A stretch of 53,018 bases of DNA. It comes from Lachnospiraceae bacterium (GTDB taxonomy: Bacteria > Bacillota > Clostridia > Lachnospirales > Lachnospiraceae). The position numbers and the translations under genes were made by a program. The stretch covers positions 1 to 53,018 of the forward strand of contig JAJQIL010000142.1 of assembly GCA_021199235.1 (NCBI GenBank), given 5' to 3'. A model generated the notes under the pieces. It worked only from the letters and a program-made list of their open reading frames with translations, did not search any database and was not told where the DNA came from. Below, piece by piece: positions 7,211 through 14,865 of this stretch; position 1 is the stretch's first letter; each line of letters starts with the position of its first letter.

Positions 7211-7384
7211 ATGAAGAACGGGAAGAAACCGACAAGGGAACACAGGGGAATTATGAAAAAGCATGGGTTGAATCCGGACAGCTGGCTGGTGGTAAAAAAT
7301 TTGCCGGACAGTATCCTGGTTGTGAGCCGGATCTCGCTCCATTCCGGGAAAAAGCCGGATTATAAGATATTGCCGAGGATGTAA
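7211..7384 (+). CDS. DUF6906 family small protein
   Basis: A 57-residue basic protein, MKNGKKPTREHRGIMKKHGL then NPDSWLVVKNLPDSILVVSR. The pattern of an N-terminal KKPTRE helix and NP-x-x-WLVVK-x-LPDS-L is typical of the DUF6906 family found on Firmicutes phages and ICEs. I chose ATG 7211 because ACGGAGGAAG lies just upstream. It is 86 bp after repA and 42 bp before the next gene, in the same orientation. No function is known. Confidence 0.75.
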   Translation: MKNGKKPTREHRGIMKKHGLNPDSWLVVKNLPDSILVVSRISLHSGKKPDYKILPRM

Positions 7385-7426
7385 TTTTGTGATTAGTCAG
7401 CACAGACAGTGGGATTGGTGGTTAAG

Positions 7427-7951
7427 ATGCTTTTTTTGGACTTTGAACCGATGGATGAGGGGGACATGGTGGAATATCTGGGGGAAATGGAAGGCCTGGA
7501 GACGAGAATGCAGGGGATGCTGAAAGAGGAATTTGCGAGGCTCGAATCGTTTGAAGAGTGCATTTGGCGCAAATCCCTGCGCGGGAGTAACCCGGAAGAA
7601 CACCCTGGGGGAGATCCGCCGGGAAGGAATGCGGACACAATTTACAACATCCTTGTTTCCGTGGAGCGTGACCTGGAACAGCAGGGAAATGAGATCGCAC
7701 AGCAGATAATCAGGATCTCAAAAGGGCAGGAGAAGCTGAACTATGTGAGATTCTGTATCCGCTCCCTGCCGGCAGAGCAGGCTGAGTTGATTTCGCATGT
7801 GTATGTGAAACGGGAAGGGCAGACAGTCTACGCAGCGGAGAAACACTACAGCAAGTCGATGGTATGCCGCAAAACGAAAGCAGCACTGGAGAGCCTGCTG
7901 GTTTTGTATAATCGCCGGTTTGCGCGGAAAAAGAAGACAGATAAAGAATGA
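7427..7951 (+). CDS. Sigma-70-region-4-like / phage-type transcription regulator
   Basis: About 174 residues. The first part is acidic; the middle (residues about 70-110) is a helical region, VERDLEQQGNEIAQQIIRI. The C-terminal part LPAEQAELISHVYVKREGQT followed by VYAAEKHYSKSMVCRKTKAA resembles the HTH of sigma region 4 and the ArpU/RinA/DUF1492 regulators of phages. The start is uncertain: GTG 7409 and ATG 7427 are in frame, and I prefer 7427. It overlaps the helicase start by ATGA, so the two are coupled. It may regulate element genes; that role is inferred from the fold only. Confidence 0.6.
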   Translation: MLFLDFEPMDEGDMVEYLGEMEGLETRMQGMLKEEFARLESFEECIWRKSLRGSNPEEHPGGDPPGRNADTIYNILVSVERDLEQQGNEIAQQIIRISKGQEKLNYVRFCIRSLPAEQAELISHVYVKREGQTVYAAEKHYSKSMVCRKTKAALESLLVLYNRRFARKKKTDKE

Positions 7952-9570
7952 TCCGTTTTGCGGGTCAGGAACCGGAAGGGGGAATCAAATTGTCGGAAGC
8001 AAGAGACTATCAGGAGGAATGCCTGGAAACACTGGATGGGCTTGAAACTGGAGCTTATCTGGTGGTCATGGCTACTGGACTTGGGAAAACCTGGGTATTT
8101 ACACATGTTAAACGGCGCGGGAGAGTGCTGATTCTTTCACACCGGGAAGAGCTTGTCCATCAGCCAGAGAAGTATTATGCAGAGCAGGGATGCAGCTTCG
8201 GTGTCGAACAGGCAAAAGAATTCTCGGATGGGGAGGAGGTGGTTTCTGCCAGTGTACAGACTCTGGTCAGGAGACTGGACAGGTTTCAGCCGGATGATTT
8301 TGATCTGCTCATCACGGACGAGGCACACCACAGTGTAGCTCCGATTTACCGGAAAATCTATGATTATTTTCAGCCTCGCCTCCACTTAGGCTTTACAGCT
8401 ACACCGAATCGGGCAGACAGTGTAAAGCTGGGGAATATTTACTCGAAGGTGGTGTTTCAGCGTGACATCAAATGGGGCATCCAAAATGGCTGGCTTAGCA
8501 ATATCCGCTGTGAACGGATAGATATCGGCTATAACATCTGTGACGCCCGGACGACCGCTGGGGATTTTAACCAGGGGGACATTGAAGTCGCTGTTGATAT
8601 TCGGGAATGTAATGAAGTGATCGCGGACATTTACCGGAAAAAAGCGGTCGGGCCGACCATTATTTTTGCGGCATCCGTAAACCATGCCCGCCGGCTGCAG
8701 GAGCTGATTCCGGAGGCGGAGGTGGTGACAGCGGAAACGGAAAACCGGCGGGACTGCCTGAAACGATTTGAAGAAGGTGAAACACCTGTGCTGATTAATT
8801 GCATGGTCCTGACGGAAGGGACTGACCTGCCTATGGTAAGGACGATCATTATCTGCAGGCCGACAAGAAGCGCGGCGGTCTATGTGCAGATGGTAGGCAG
8901 GGGACTCCGTCTGTATCCTGGCAAGGAAGAATTACTGCTGATCGACTGTGTGGGGGCAACAAGGCTGCCGATCTGCACGGCTCCCATACTTTTCGGGCTG
9001 GACCCGGAGAAAGTGGGGGACAATGACCGATTTAACGGCAGATTGATAACGGAACTGCAGGAAGAAGCAGAGCAGATGGAGGCGGCAGATTTTTCAAATC
9101 CGGATGCGTGGAGGGTAAATGCCGAGTTGGTTGACCTCTTTGAGAAAAATGGAAATTATGATACCCATGGCGTGGATTACACAGTCTGTGCGAATGGGAA
9201 TTTTATCTGTTCCATTGGAGACGGCCTTCGCGCGATTGTGACGCCGGAAGATATCACCGGCAATTCCAGCGTGTTTCTGAGAGGAAAACAGGGTGACCTG
9301 TATGCGAAAAGGGATATCCCTGTGCAGGATGCTTTTGATGATATGTATGAGATTCTGAGCAGCTCCTTTGCCGCAAAGAGGCACCTGTGGGATGCGGATC
9401 GATGCAGAAACTGGGGAAGGCAGCTTGCAACGGAAAAGCAGAAAACATTTATCCAGGGATTGTTTGACGAGAGTTTCCTGATTGAAATTGATTTTGCAAG
9501 TCTCACCAAAAACCAGGCTTCCCGCCTGATCGACCGTGGACTGGAAGAACAGAGGAGCAGAAGAGGATAA
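7948..9570 (+). CDS. Superfamily 2 DEAD/DEAH-box helicase
   Basis: A 540-residue SF2 ATPase. Motif I is MATGLGKT (about residue 47), motif Ia LILSHREEL, motif II TDEAHHS (about residue 125, DEAH class), motif III GFTATPNR, then the second RecA-like domain with IIFAASVNHARRL and motif VI QMVGRGLRLYPGKE (about residue 314). The C-terminal 200 residues are an accessory region ending in SLTKNQASRLID, which resembles short helical tails in ICE and phage helicases. It probably unwinds DNA during replication or transfer of the element. The start overlaps the preceding gene, and an alternative TTG 14 codons downstream is also possible. Confidence 0.93.
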   Translation: MIRFAGQEPEGGIKLSEARDYQEECLETLDGLETGAYLVVMATGLGKTWVFTHVKRRGRVLILSHREELVHQPEKYYAEQGCSFGVEQAKEFSDGEEVVSASVQTLVRRLDRFQPDDFDLLITDEAHHSVAPIYRKIYDYFQPRLHLGFTATPNRADSVKLGNIYSKVVFQRDIKWGIQNGWLSNIRCERIDIGYNICDARTTAGDFNQGDIEVAVDIRECNEVIADIYRKKAVGPTIIFAASVNHARRLQELIPEAEVVTAETENRRDCLKRFEEGETPVLINCMVLTEGTDLPMVRTIIICRPTRSAAVYVQMVGRGLRLYPGKEELLLIDCVGATRLPICTAPILFGLDPEKVGDNDRFNGRLITELQEEAEQMEAADFSNPDAWRVNAELVDLFEKNGNYDTHGVDYTVCANGNFICSIGDGLRAIVTPEDITGNSSVFLRGKQGDLYAKRDIPVQDAFDDMYEILSSSFAAKRHLWDADRCRNWGRQLATEKQKTFIQGLFDESFLIEIDFASLTKNQASRLIDRGLEEQRSRRG

Positions 9571-9651
9571 AAGGGCAATAGGGGAAGCGTATATGGGATA
9601 TAGAATGGCGGTTTCCCCGGTAAATAAGCAAGTACGAAAGGACAGAACTAT

Positions 9652-10500
9652 ATGAGAAAAACAGAATTAATTTGTGGGATCGCTGCGGTTGCGCTTGTAG
9701 TTGTGGGAATTGTAATGGCTGTGCGCGTATATTTGGGTTACCAGAAAGGCAGGGATGGCTATGATGATATTGAGTCTGTGTTTACCAGTGTCTCTGATGG
9801 GCAGCTGGATGAATCTGACAAACCAGAGGACAATGATTTGAAATCGGGTACGGGGAATATAACAGATGAAAATGAGTCAGATGCAGAGAGGGATGATTTG
9901 ACGGAAAGCCTTCCGGATGATGCGCCGGAGCGTATCACGGTCGATTGGGATTCGCTGGCGGATGCTTATGAAGACTGTATTGCCTGGATTCATATTCCTG
10001 CTGTGGAGATATCTTATCCGGTGATGCAGTCAGAAGATAATGATTATTACCTCCATCGGGCACCGGACGGCAGCTATCTGTATGCCGGAAGTATTTTCAT
10101 GGATTACCAGAATCACGCAGACCTGGAGGATTACAATACAGTCATCTATGGTCATAACATGAGGGATGGAAGTATGTTTGCGAAGCTGAAAAGGTTCCGT
10201 GATTCAGAGACGATGGTTCTGTGTCCATATATTTGGATTTATACGCTGGATGGAGATTTCCTTTACCGTATTTTTTCTGTCCATAGTGTGGATGCGGTTG
10301 GCAATGCCTACACAATTTCATTTGAAGACTATGGGAGTTATGCGGAATGGTTTGATAAAATGACAGGTGAATCGGAAATTGATACTGAAGTGACAAGTTC
10401 TGACATCGACCGTGTTGTGACATTATCTACCTGTAATGGGAACAGTGCCACCCGCCTTGTAGTGCAGGGCGTTCTTGTGTGGGCAGAGTATGGCAGATGA
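9652..10500 (+). CDS. Class B sortase
   Basis: A 282-residue membrane-anchored transpeptidase. Residues 8-28 (CGIAAVALVVVGIVMAV) form an N-terminal signal anchor; residues 35-100 are an acidic linker. The catalytic domain starts at CIAWIHIPAVEISYPVMQ. The catalytic His is in VIYGHNMRDGSMF (about residue 167), the Cys in TLSTCNGN (about residue 262), and a C-terminal Arg is in ATRLVVQG. The YGHNM and TLSTC context and the long helix before the Cys fit class B. The likely substrate is the giant adhesin 6.4 kb downstream, whose C-terminus has SVKTG, a membrane helix and a basic tail; C. difficile SrtB recognises the related (S/P)PxTG. The pairing is inference. Confidence 0.92.
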   Translation: MRKTELICGIAAVALVVVGIVMAVRVYLGYQKGRDGYDDIESVFTSVSDGQLDESDKPEDNDLKSGTGNITDENESDAERDDLTESLPDDAPERITVDWDSLADAYEDCIAWIHIPAVEISYPVMQSEDNDYYLHRAPDGSYLYAGSIFMDYQNHADLEDYNTVIYGHNMRDGSMFAKLKRFRDSETMVLCPYIWIYTLDGDFLYRIFSVHSVDAVGNAYTISFEDYGSYAEWFDKMTGESEIDTEVTSSDIDRVVTLSTCNGNSATRLVVQGVLVWAEYGR

Positions 10501-10677
10501 ATTGTGACTGAAAAAGATACAGGTGCAATTGCCGGAAAAATATATTATACTCTGGCTATGATTTGAAGCATTTCCAGGCTGTGCGAGGGATGATTTTATC
10601 CAGGATGGATGGCTGTGTGAGGATAATTCAGAATGTTGGAATGACAGGAAGCTTACATAGAATGTTGAGGTGATCGG

Positions 10678-11028
10678 ATGATAGAATATTACGCTTTTAC
10701 AGTGATGAACAAAGACCGAAAAACTGCGGATGTGGAGATCAGGAATAATGAGGTCAGCGTGAAAAAATACACCACAAGGATGGACGAGCAGCCGTTTTAC
10801 TCCGGGCCGGCTGATATGGAGAGGATTTACGGATTCCTGGAAGGACGCTGTATGAACCGGAACAGGAACTGCCTGGGAGAATATCTTGACTGGCTCGGGC
10901 TTGATGAATATGACCCATATGAGATCGTAAAAAAGACTCATGGCGTGATGTGGGAAGATTTTCTCTGGCTGAAATTTCCGGGAGAGGATATTTCGTGGAA
11001 GGATGTGAGAATCCGTGGAACTGACTGA
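10678..11028 (+). CDS. Conserved partner gene of a HipA/CtkA-like kinase
   Basis: A 116-residue protein, MIEYYAFTVMNKDRKTADVEI at the N-terminus, then a helical middle (YGFLEGRCMNRNRNCLGEYLDWLGL) and a conserved-looking end YDPYEIVKKTHGVMWEDFLWLKF. It overlaps the kinase gene by 14 bp, so expression is coupled. It lacks an HTH and so is not HipB; it also lacks the motifs I would expect of the HipS/HipA N-subdomain. Proteins ending in YDPYxIVKKT-like motifs next to HipA-fold kinases occur in clostridia, and I take it as a regulatory or targeting partner by context. The start at 10678 follows GAGGTGATCGG. Function unknown. Confidence 0.7.
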   Translation: MIEYYAFTVMNKDRKTADVEIRNNEVSVKKYTTRMDEQPFYSGPADMERIYGFLEGRCMNRNRNCLGEYLDWLGLDEYDPYEIVKKTHGVMWEDFLWLKFPGEDISWKDVRIRGTD

Positions 11029-11869
11029 GTATACGATTAGTAAAGAGTTTGCAATTCCAGCCGGGTTTTCAAGCAGTGGGATTCAGGCGAAATATTATAA
11101 GGATGGTTTCTGGTATAAAAAGAACAGGGATGGTTATGAGGGACTGGCAGAACAGATCTGCAGCGATGTCCTTGGTTTTACAAACATTCAGGATTATGTT
11201 CCTTATGAAGCCTGCCGGATCAATGGTGTACCTGGTTGCCGCAGCAGAAACTTCCTGAATCCGGACACGGAAACTTTTACATCTTTTGAAACGGCTTACC
11301 GGTATGCATATGGCAGGGAACTGTCGGATCGGCTCTATACGCTCCAGAACCCGGAAGACCGCATCAAGTTTACGATTGATTTCATAAAAGATTATTCGGG
11401 GCTGGACTGCACGGAGTATCTACGCACGTTACTGAGTTTTGATATGCTTGTGCTGAATATAGACCGCCACTTTCATAACATGGGGCTGATTAAATCTGAT
11501 GACGGTTACCGCTTCGCCCCAATCTTTGATAATGGCGCGGCACTTCTCAGCAACATGGGAATTTTTCATCCAGATGAAACAATAGAGAATAATATTGAGC
11601 TGGCAGTAGGCAAGCCATTCTGCGGAAGTTTCGAGAGGCAGGCAATGGTGCTTGGAACAAATATTGAAATTGATTATGTCGGGCTGGATGCTTATGTAGA
11701 GCAAATTCCCCATGTCAGAGCGCGGGAAACCTTGCGGCTGCAGGTTGAGCGATACAGGAAATTTTTCCCGGAGCGAAAGCTGACACTGGATCGTCCTGAG
11801 AATCTGAAAAATACGGGTAAGGAACCGGTGGAAAAGAAGCGGCATAAAAAGAAAACGCATTGCAGATAA
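11015..11869 (+). CDS. HipA/CtkA-like protein kinase
   Basis: A 284-residue kinase of the HipA fold. The N-terminal glycine/serine-rich loop is FSSSGIQAKYYKDGFWYKKN, with a likely ATP-binding Lys in WYKK. The catalytic loop LVLNIDRHFHNMGLI (about residue 148, HipA-type N-x-DRHxxN) and the metal-binding APIFDNGAAL motif (about residue 169, DxG-like) are intact. The C-terminus is basic (EKKRHKKKTH). Length is shorter than E. coli HipA (about 440) and close to CtkA or HipT. The GTG start at 11015 overlaps the partner gene. Such kinases phosphorylate translation factors or tRNA synthetases in characterised members; the target here is unknown. Confidence 0.85.
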   Translation: MELTEYTISKEFAIPAGFSSSGIQAKYYKDGFWYKKNRDGYEGLAEQICSDVLGFTNIQDYVPYEACRINGVPGCRSRNFLNPDTETFTSFETAYRYAYGRELSDRLYTLQNPEDRIKFTIDFIKDYSGLDCTEYLRTLLSFDMLVLNIDRHFHNMGLIKSDDGYRFAPIFDNGAALLSNMGIFHPDETIENNIELAVGKPFCGSFERQAMVLGTNIEIDYVGLDAYVEQIPHVRARETLRLQVERYRKFFPERKLTLDRPENLKNTGKEPVEKKRHKKKTHCR

Positions 11870-11876
11870 GATTCAA

Positions 11877-11909
11877 AAGGGCAGGAACGAAAAAGAGTTC
11901 CTGCCTTTC
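11877..11909. terminator. Terminator between convergent genes
   Basis: GGCAGGAAC (11880-11888) pairs with GTTCCTGCC (11897-11905), followed by TTTCT on the plus strand and preceded by A-rich sequence. It lies between the kinase stop and the stop of the leftward AAA-ATPase gene, so it can serve both. Confidence 0.85.
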
Positions 11910-11932
11910 TCATACAATCGCGTAACGGGTGC

Positions 11933-13660
11933 TTAAAATGATTCACGCTCTAATACGACCTTGCACTGCTTCTTGTAGCAGGCAATACCGTATTTGAGGA
12001 TTTTGTGCATATCATCTTCTATCAATTCGGCGGTGTAATTGTTCTTATTGATCTGATCCAGGGCTTCTGCACATGCCGCATCAAGATCCCCGCCTTCTGC
12101 ATATTTTACTTCGATGACAATGCCGATTTCTTCCTCTTCAATTTCAATCTGGATATCGTAATATCCATCTCCGGATTCCCGGTTTGAGGTTACGCCCCAA
12201 TCGCTCTTAAAAAACATGATTCCGAGGATCAGGCCATGATAGAAGTTTTCCTTAAATTCTTTTCTTACTGCTGTGTCGCGGATGCTGATGGTCTTTCCCA
12301 TCCCCTTCGTAAAGACACGTTCGACATCGGCAGTATCGCCATTTTTCAGTGCACTGCAGAATTCTGTCACCAGAGTGCCATCTTCTGCAACTTTTTCTTC
12401 AAACAATTCCAGAATAAACTCGCTGAAAATATCGCGAACTTCGTTATTCGGGATTTTCAGGCGGGCCAGATTGCCATCCGGCATTTCGCTTGGAGTCAGA
12501 TAACCGGTTGCAAACAGCAGGCTCCACATATTTTCAACGTTGTCGTACATGGTATTGTAGGTCAGCTGTTCTTCGATTTTTTTCTGCACGGTTTCACCCG
12601 ATATCAGCCGTTCAATCTGTGCTTTGGTCACACCGTTGCCCATCCTCCGGATGAACTTTTTCACTTCTTCATTTCCGCTGGAATTTTTCCAATAGCTTTT
12701 CGGTCGCTTGTCGGTGCCTGTGAGCAGCTGGTCACACCAATTGATAACGTCCCAAGGGTTATAAACATAGGTATTGGCAACCCTGGATCCGTCATACCAT
12801 TCTTTCGTTATATCATAATAGGAAGAAAGGCCATAATATTCCAGCATCTGCTGTACTTCTGTGTCTGTAAAACCGAATTGTTCCTCACATCTCGTATCTA
12901 AAAGAGAATATATTTTTGGATTGTTCAAACCAGTAAAAATGCTTTCTTTTGAAACTCTCAGACATCCGGTCATGACTGCAAAATAAAGGTTCTGGTTTGA
13001 TTTTAATGCAGCATCCAACATATTCCGGATCAGGACAATCATATCATCATAATAGTTGCGCTCATTTGCTTTTGCCAGGGGCACATCATACTCATCAATC
13101 AGGATAATCACTTTACGCCCATAATACTTTTCCAAAAGCATAGACAGGGTGTTCAGGCTGCTTGTAATGGTCGATTTTGACATAGCAAAAGTGCCATTTA
13201 ATGAGTCGTCAACTTTGATCAGCTGGTTATATAACTTTTTTTCATGATCTGTCAGCTTTTCACTTGTCAATAAAAATTGAAATCTTAGCGCTTCTTTTGC
13301 AATAACGGTACAGAGTTCACTTTTTGCAAATTCATAATTGCTTCCATGGACAGTTTTTAAGCTAATGGAAATTACGGGAAACTGTCCCATGTATTTTTCA
13401 CAAAGCTGTGTATCTTTGGAAATTTCCAATCCTTCAAATAATGACTTATCGCATCCAATCTCCAGAAAAGTTTTCAGCATACTCATATTCAGGGTTTTTC
13501 CAAAACGCCGTGGACGCGTGAAAAGATTCACTTTGCCCCACGTATTCAACAAATCTCTGATCATCGCCGTCTTGTCTACATAATAGAAATCTTCTGTGCG
13601 AATTTCTGCAAAATCATCAATCCCAATCGGAAGCTTCTTTTTCATACCATTATCAACCAT
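11933..13660 (-). CDS. AAA-ATPase-like protein with C-terminal PD-(D/E)XK nuclease domain (DUF1703 type)
   Basis: A 575-residue two-domain protein. The N-terminal half has KKLPIGIDDFAEIRTEDFYYVDKT, the Walker A RPRRFGKTLNMSML, and the Walker B VIILIDEYDVPLAKA. The C-terminal 100 residues carry GDGYYDIQIEIEEEEIGIVIEVKYAEGG, which supplies the D and ExK of a PD-(D/E)XK nuclease (DUF1703). The family is abundant in Bacteroidetes and gut clostridia; its role is unknown, with defence or mobility suggested. I chose the start at 13660 because AAAGGAA at 13671-13677 is 10 bp upstream; a longer in-frame version starts at 13693. It overlaps the upstream gene by 8 bp and is transcribed opposite to the ICE genes, consistent with independent cargo. 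Confidence 0.88.
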   Translation of the reverse strand: MVDNGMKKKLPIGIDDFAEIRTEDFYYVDKTAMIRDLLNTWGKVNLFTRPRRFGKTLNMSMLKTFLEIGCDKSLFEGLEISKDTQLCEKYMGQFPVISISLKTVHGSNYEFAKSELCTVIAKEALRFQFLLTSEKLTDHEKKLYNQLIKVDDSLNGTFAMSKSTITSSLNTLSMLLEKYYGRKVIILIDEYDVPLAKANERNYYDDMIVLIRNMLDAALKSNQNLYFAVMTGCLRVSKESIFTGLNNPKIYSLLDTRCEEQFGFTDTEVQQMLEYYGLSSYYDITKEWYDGSRVANTYVYNPWDVINWCDQLLTGTDKRPKSYWKNSSGNEEVKKFIRRMGNGVTKAQIERLISGETVQKKIEEQLTYNTMYDNVENMWSLLFATGYLTPSEMPDGNLARLKIPNNEVRDIFSEFILELFEEKVAEDGTLVTEFCSALKNGDTADVERVFTKGMGKTISIRDTAVRKEFKENFYHGLILGIMFFKSDWGVTSNRESGDGYYDIQIEIEEEEIGIVIEVKYAEGGDLDAACAEALDQINKNNYTAELIEDDMHKILKYGIACYKKQCKVVLERESF

Positions 13661-14162
13661 GATTAAAGTGTTCCTTTCCAATGATGACATCAAATTTTCC
13701 TGAATCTGTATCCGTACCTGTATCCAGTTCCATCTGCTCAGCTTTTCTCCGTTCTGCCTCCGCTTTCAGTTCTGCAATTCTTTTACCATCAACATAGTGA
13801 GTAGCATAAGCTCGTTCGATCTTCGGATTGCCGCTCTTGCTGAACCGGAGCGGCTGCACATTTCGCCGGCTGCGGTCTTTTTTCTTCTTCATGCCCCATC
13901 TGCCATAAAAACAGTAAGATGGACGATATCCTGCTTCCTGTGCACATCTACGGATCTGCTTCATAATAAGCGAAAGCTGCCGGAGGTTACACGTGCAGAC
14001 AGATTCCAGATAAGGAATCTTGCCGGTTCTCCAGTCCTCATATTTTCTTTTATCCAAAACTCCAGCGTCCATCAAAACATCCACCGGTGCTACATATCCA
14101 TGAGTATAGCACTGACGGCCAATGGATGACTGAACTTTTACAATCAATTCATTGTCCGGCAT
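13653..14162 (-). CDS. Conserved hypothetical protein, partner of the AAA-ATPase gene
   Basis: A 169-residue basic protein. It contains HGYVAPVDVLMDAGVLDKRK, YEDWRTGKIPYLESVCTCNL, a helix (RQLSLIMKQIRRCAQEAG), RWGMKKKKDRSR and SKSGNPKIERAYATHYVDGK. I recognise the pattern (HGYxAPVDVLMDxGVL, then KxYExWRxGxVPYLExVC) as a conserved clostridial hypothetical protein, often alone on the chromosome. The basic RWGxKKKK segment suggests nucleic-acid binding; that is inference. Its promoter is predicted at 14250-14223. It is translated ahead of the AAA-ATPase with an 8-bp overlap, so the two are an operon. Confidence 0.72.
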   Translation of the reverse strand: MPDNELIVKVQSSIGRQCYTHGYVAPVDVLMDAGVLDKRKYEDWRTGKIPYLESVCTCNLRQLSLIMKQIRRCAQEAGYRPSYCFYGRWGMKKKKDRSRRNVQPLRFSKSGNPKIERAYATHYVDGKRIAELKAEAERRKAEQMELDTGTDTDSGKFDVIIGKEHFNHG

Positions 14163-14222
14163 AAATTCCCCTTCAAAAATTTATCCATTCCGAAGCGGCT
14201 GCTTCGTTTCTCCCCTATGACC

Positions 14223-14250
14223 ATTATACATAAATTTGCAGGTAAATCAA
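14223..14250 (-). promoter_or_regulatory. Promoter of the leftward two-gene operon
   Basis: Read on the minus strand: TTGATT (14250-14245), 16 bp, TATAAT (14228-14223). The start of transcription would be near 14216, about 55 bp before the ATG at 14162. AAGGGGAA precedes that ATG. Confidence 0.7.
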
Positions 14251-14425
14251 CACTTCAGGGCGACAAAAAAGGGCGCAGCCGGCCAGTTGTTATATGTCAA
14301 ATTCGTACCATACATTTCTCCATGGGGTGATGCGGCGGCCCAGTAGACATCCGCTTAGAGCGAACCGAAACGAAGTGCAGATGCGCATTGCTCTGAGAAG
14401 AATCCCCCTGATTTGGAAATGGACA

Positions 14426-14521
14426 TGAAACTGAGTGAAATTTTTGTAAACAACGTGAAACTTTTTGCAACCGGATGAAACCTGGTGCAACCGAATGAAA
14501 CTTCATGCAACCCGCTGCAAC
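14426..14521. repeat. Ten-unit array with a 10-bp period, core TG(A/C)AAC
   Basis: From 14421 each successive 10-bp block ends in TGAAA or TGCAA: ggacaTGAAA, ctgagTGAAA, tttttGTAAA (shifted by one), caacgTGAAA, cttttTGCAA, ccggaTGAAA, cctggTGCAA, ccgaaTGAAA, cttcaTGCAA, cccgcTGCAA. Nine of the ten cores fall in the same register, and most are followed by C. The second half alternates TGAAAC and TGCAAC, giving a weak 20-bp higher period. The period matches one helical turn, so all cores face the same side of the DNA. The array lies in a gene-free 700 bp (14163-14865). A protein-binding or partition-like array is the best reading. Confidence 0.85.
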
Positions 14522-14539
14522 TGATTCTGTGGTAATATG

Positions 14540-14735
14540 TATGATGCCGACAGTGGGGAGGGTGTATAGCCGAATCAAAAATTCGGCAGCTAAACTGGGA
14601 TACCGGGACAAATCCTGGCAGGAGAAAAAGTAGGACTGTAGGGGCAGTCCTTATTTTTATGTACACGAGCTGGAGAAGGCATATCCCATGTAAAGCGTGG
14701 GATGCCCGCGTCCACAATCAGAAATTGCGGACATA
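14540..14735 (+). other. Cluster of hairpins, candidate structured non-coding RNA or leader
   Basis: Four inverted repeats follow in under 200 bp. Hairpin A is GCCGAAT (14569-14575) with ATTCGGC (14581-14587) and loop CAAAA. Hairpin B is a terminator-like AGGACTG/CAGTCCT (14632-14651) followed by TTATTTTT. Hairpin C is ATCCCA/TGGGAT (14683-14703), extended by GGC/GCC across a 2-nt bulge. Hairpin D is GTCC-A-CAAT with ATTG-C-GGAC (14710-14732). No gene reads through. A leader with terminator B resembles attenuation or riboswitch architecture, but I could not match it to a known riboswitch class. Confidence 0.5.
14632..14658 (+). terminator. Intrinsic terminator within the hairpin cluster
   Basis: AGGACTG (14632-14638) pairs perfectly with CAGTCCT (14645-14651) and is followed by TATTTTTA. 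It would end a short RNA starting near the repeat array, or attenuate transcription into the downstream genes. Confidence 0.75.
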
Positions 14736-14768
14736 ACCTGGCGAGGGAGTTTTAACCATTCCGTAAAG

Positions 14769-14797
14769 TTGCAAAGCCTGAACTGATGTATGATAAT
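14769..14797 (+). promoter_or_regulatory. Promoter of the DUF6809 gene
   Basis: TTGCAA (14769-14774), 17 bp, GATAAT (14792-14797). Two GTGAAACA boxes (14803-14810 and 14825-14832) follow just downstream of the -10 box in the predicted leader, where a bound protein could repress. The boxes resemble the core of the array at 14426-14521. Confidence 0.6.
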
Positions 14798-14865
14798 TGT
14801 ATGTGAAACAAAGATGTAGCTACCGTGAAACAGAATATATGGCGATATGAAGGAGGAACGCTATC

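Noticed and set aside
12236-12901. Long plus-strand open frame opposite the AAA-ATPase gene
   Set aside because: The minus-strand gene has clear domains and a start signal; the plus-strand translation is Phe/Ile-rich and without recognisable motifs.
14421-14521. Interpretation of the 10-bp array as a CRISPR array
   Set aside because: Units are only 10 bp with no unique spacers, and there are no cas genes in the window.
14546-14660. Possible c-di-GMP or c-di-AMP riboswitch before the surface-protein genes
   Set aside because: Short pieces recall conserved parts of those classes, but the order of stems and the core bases do not fit either.
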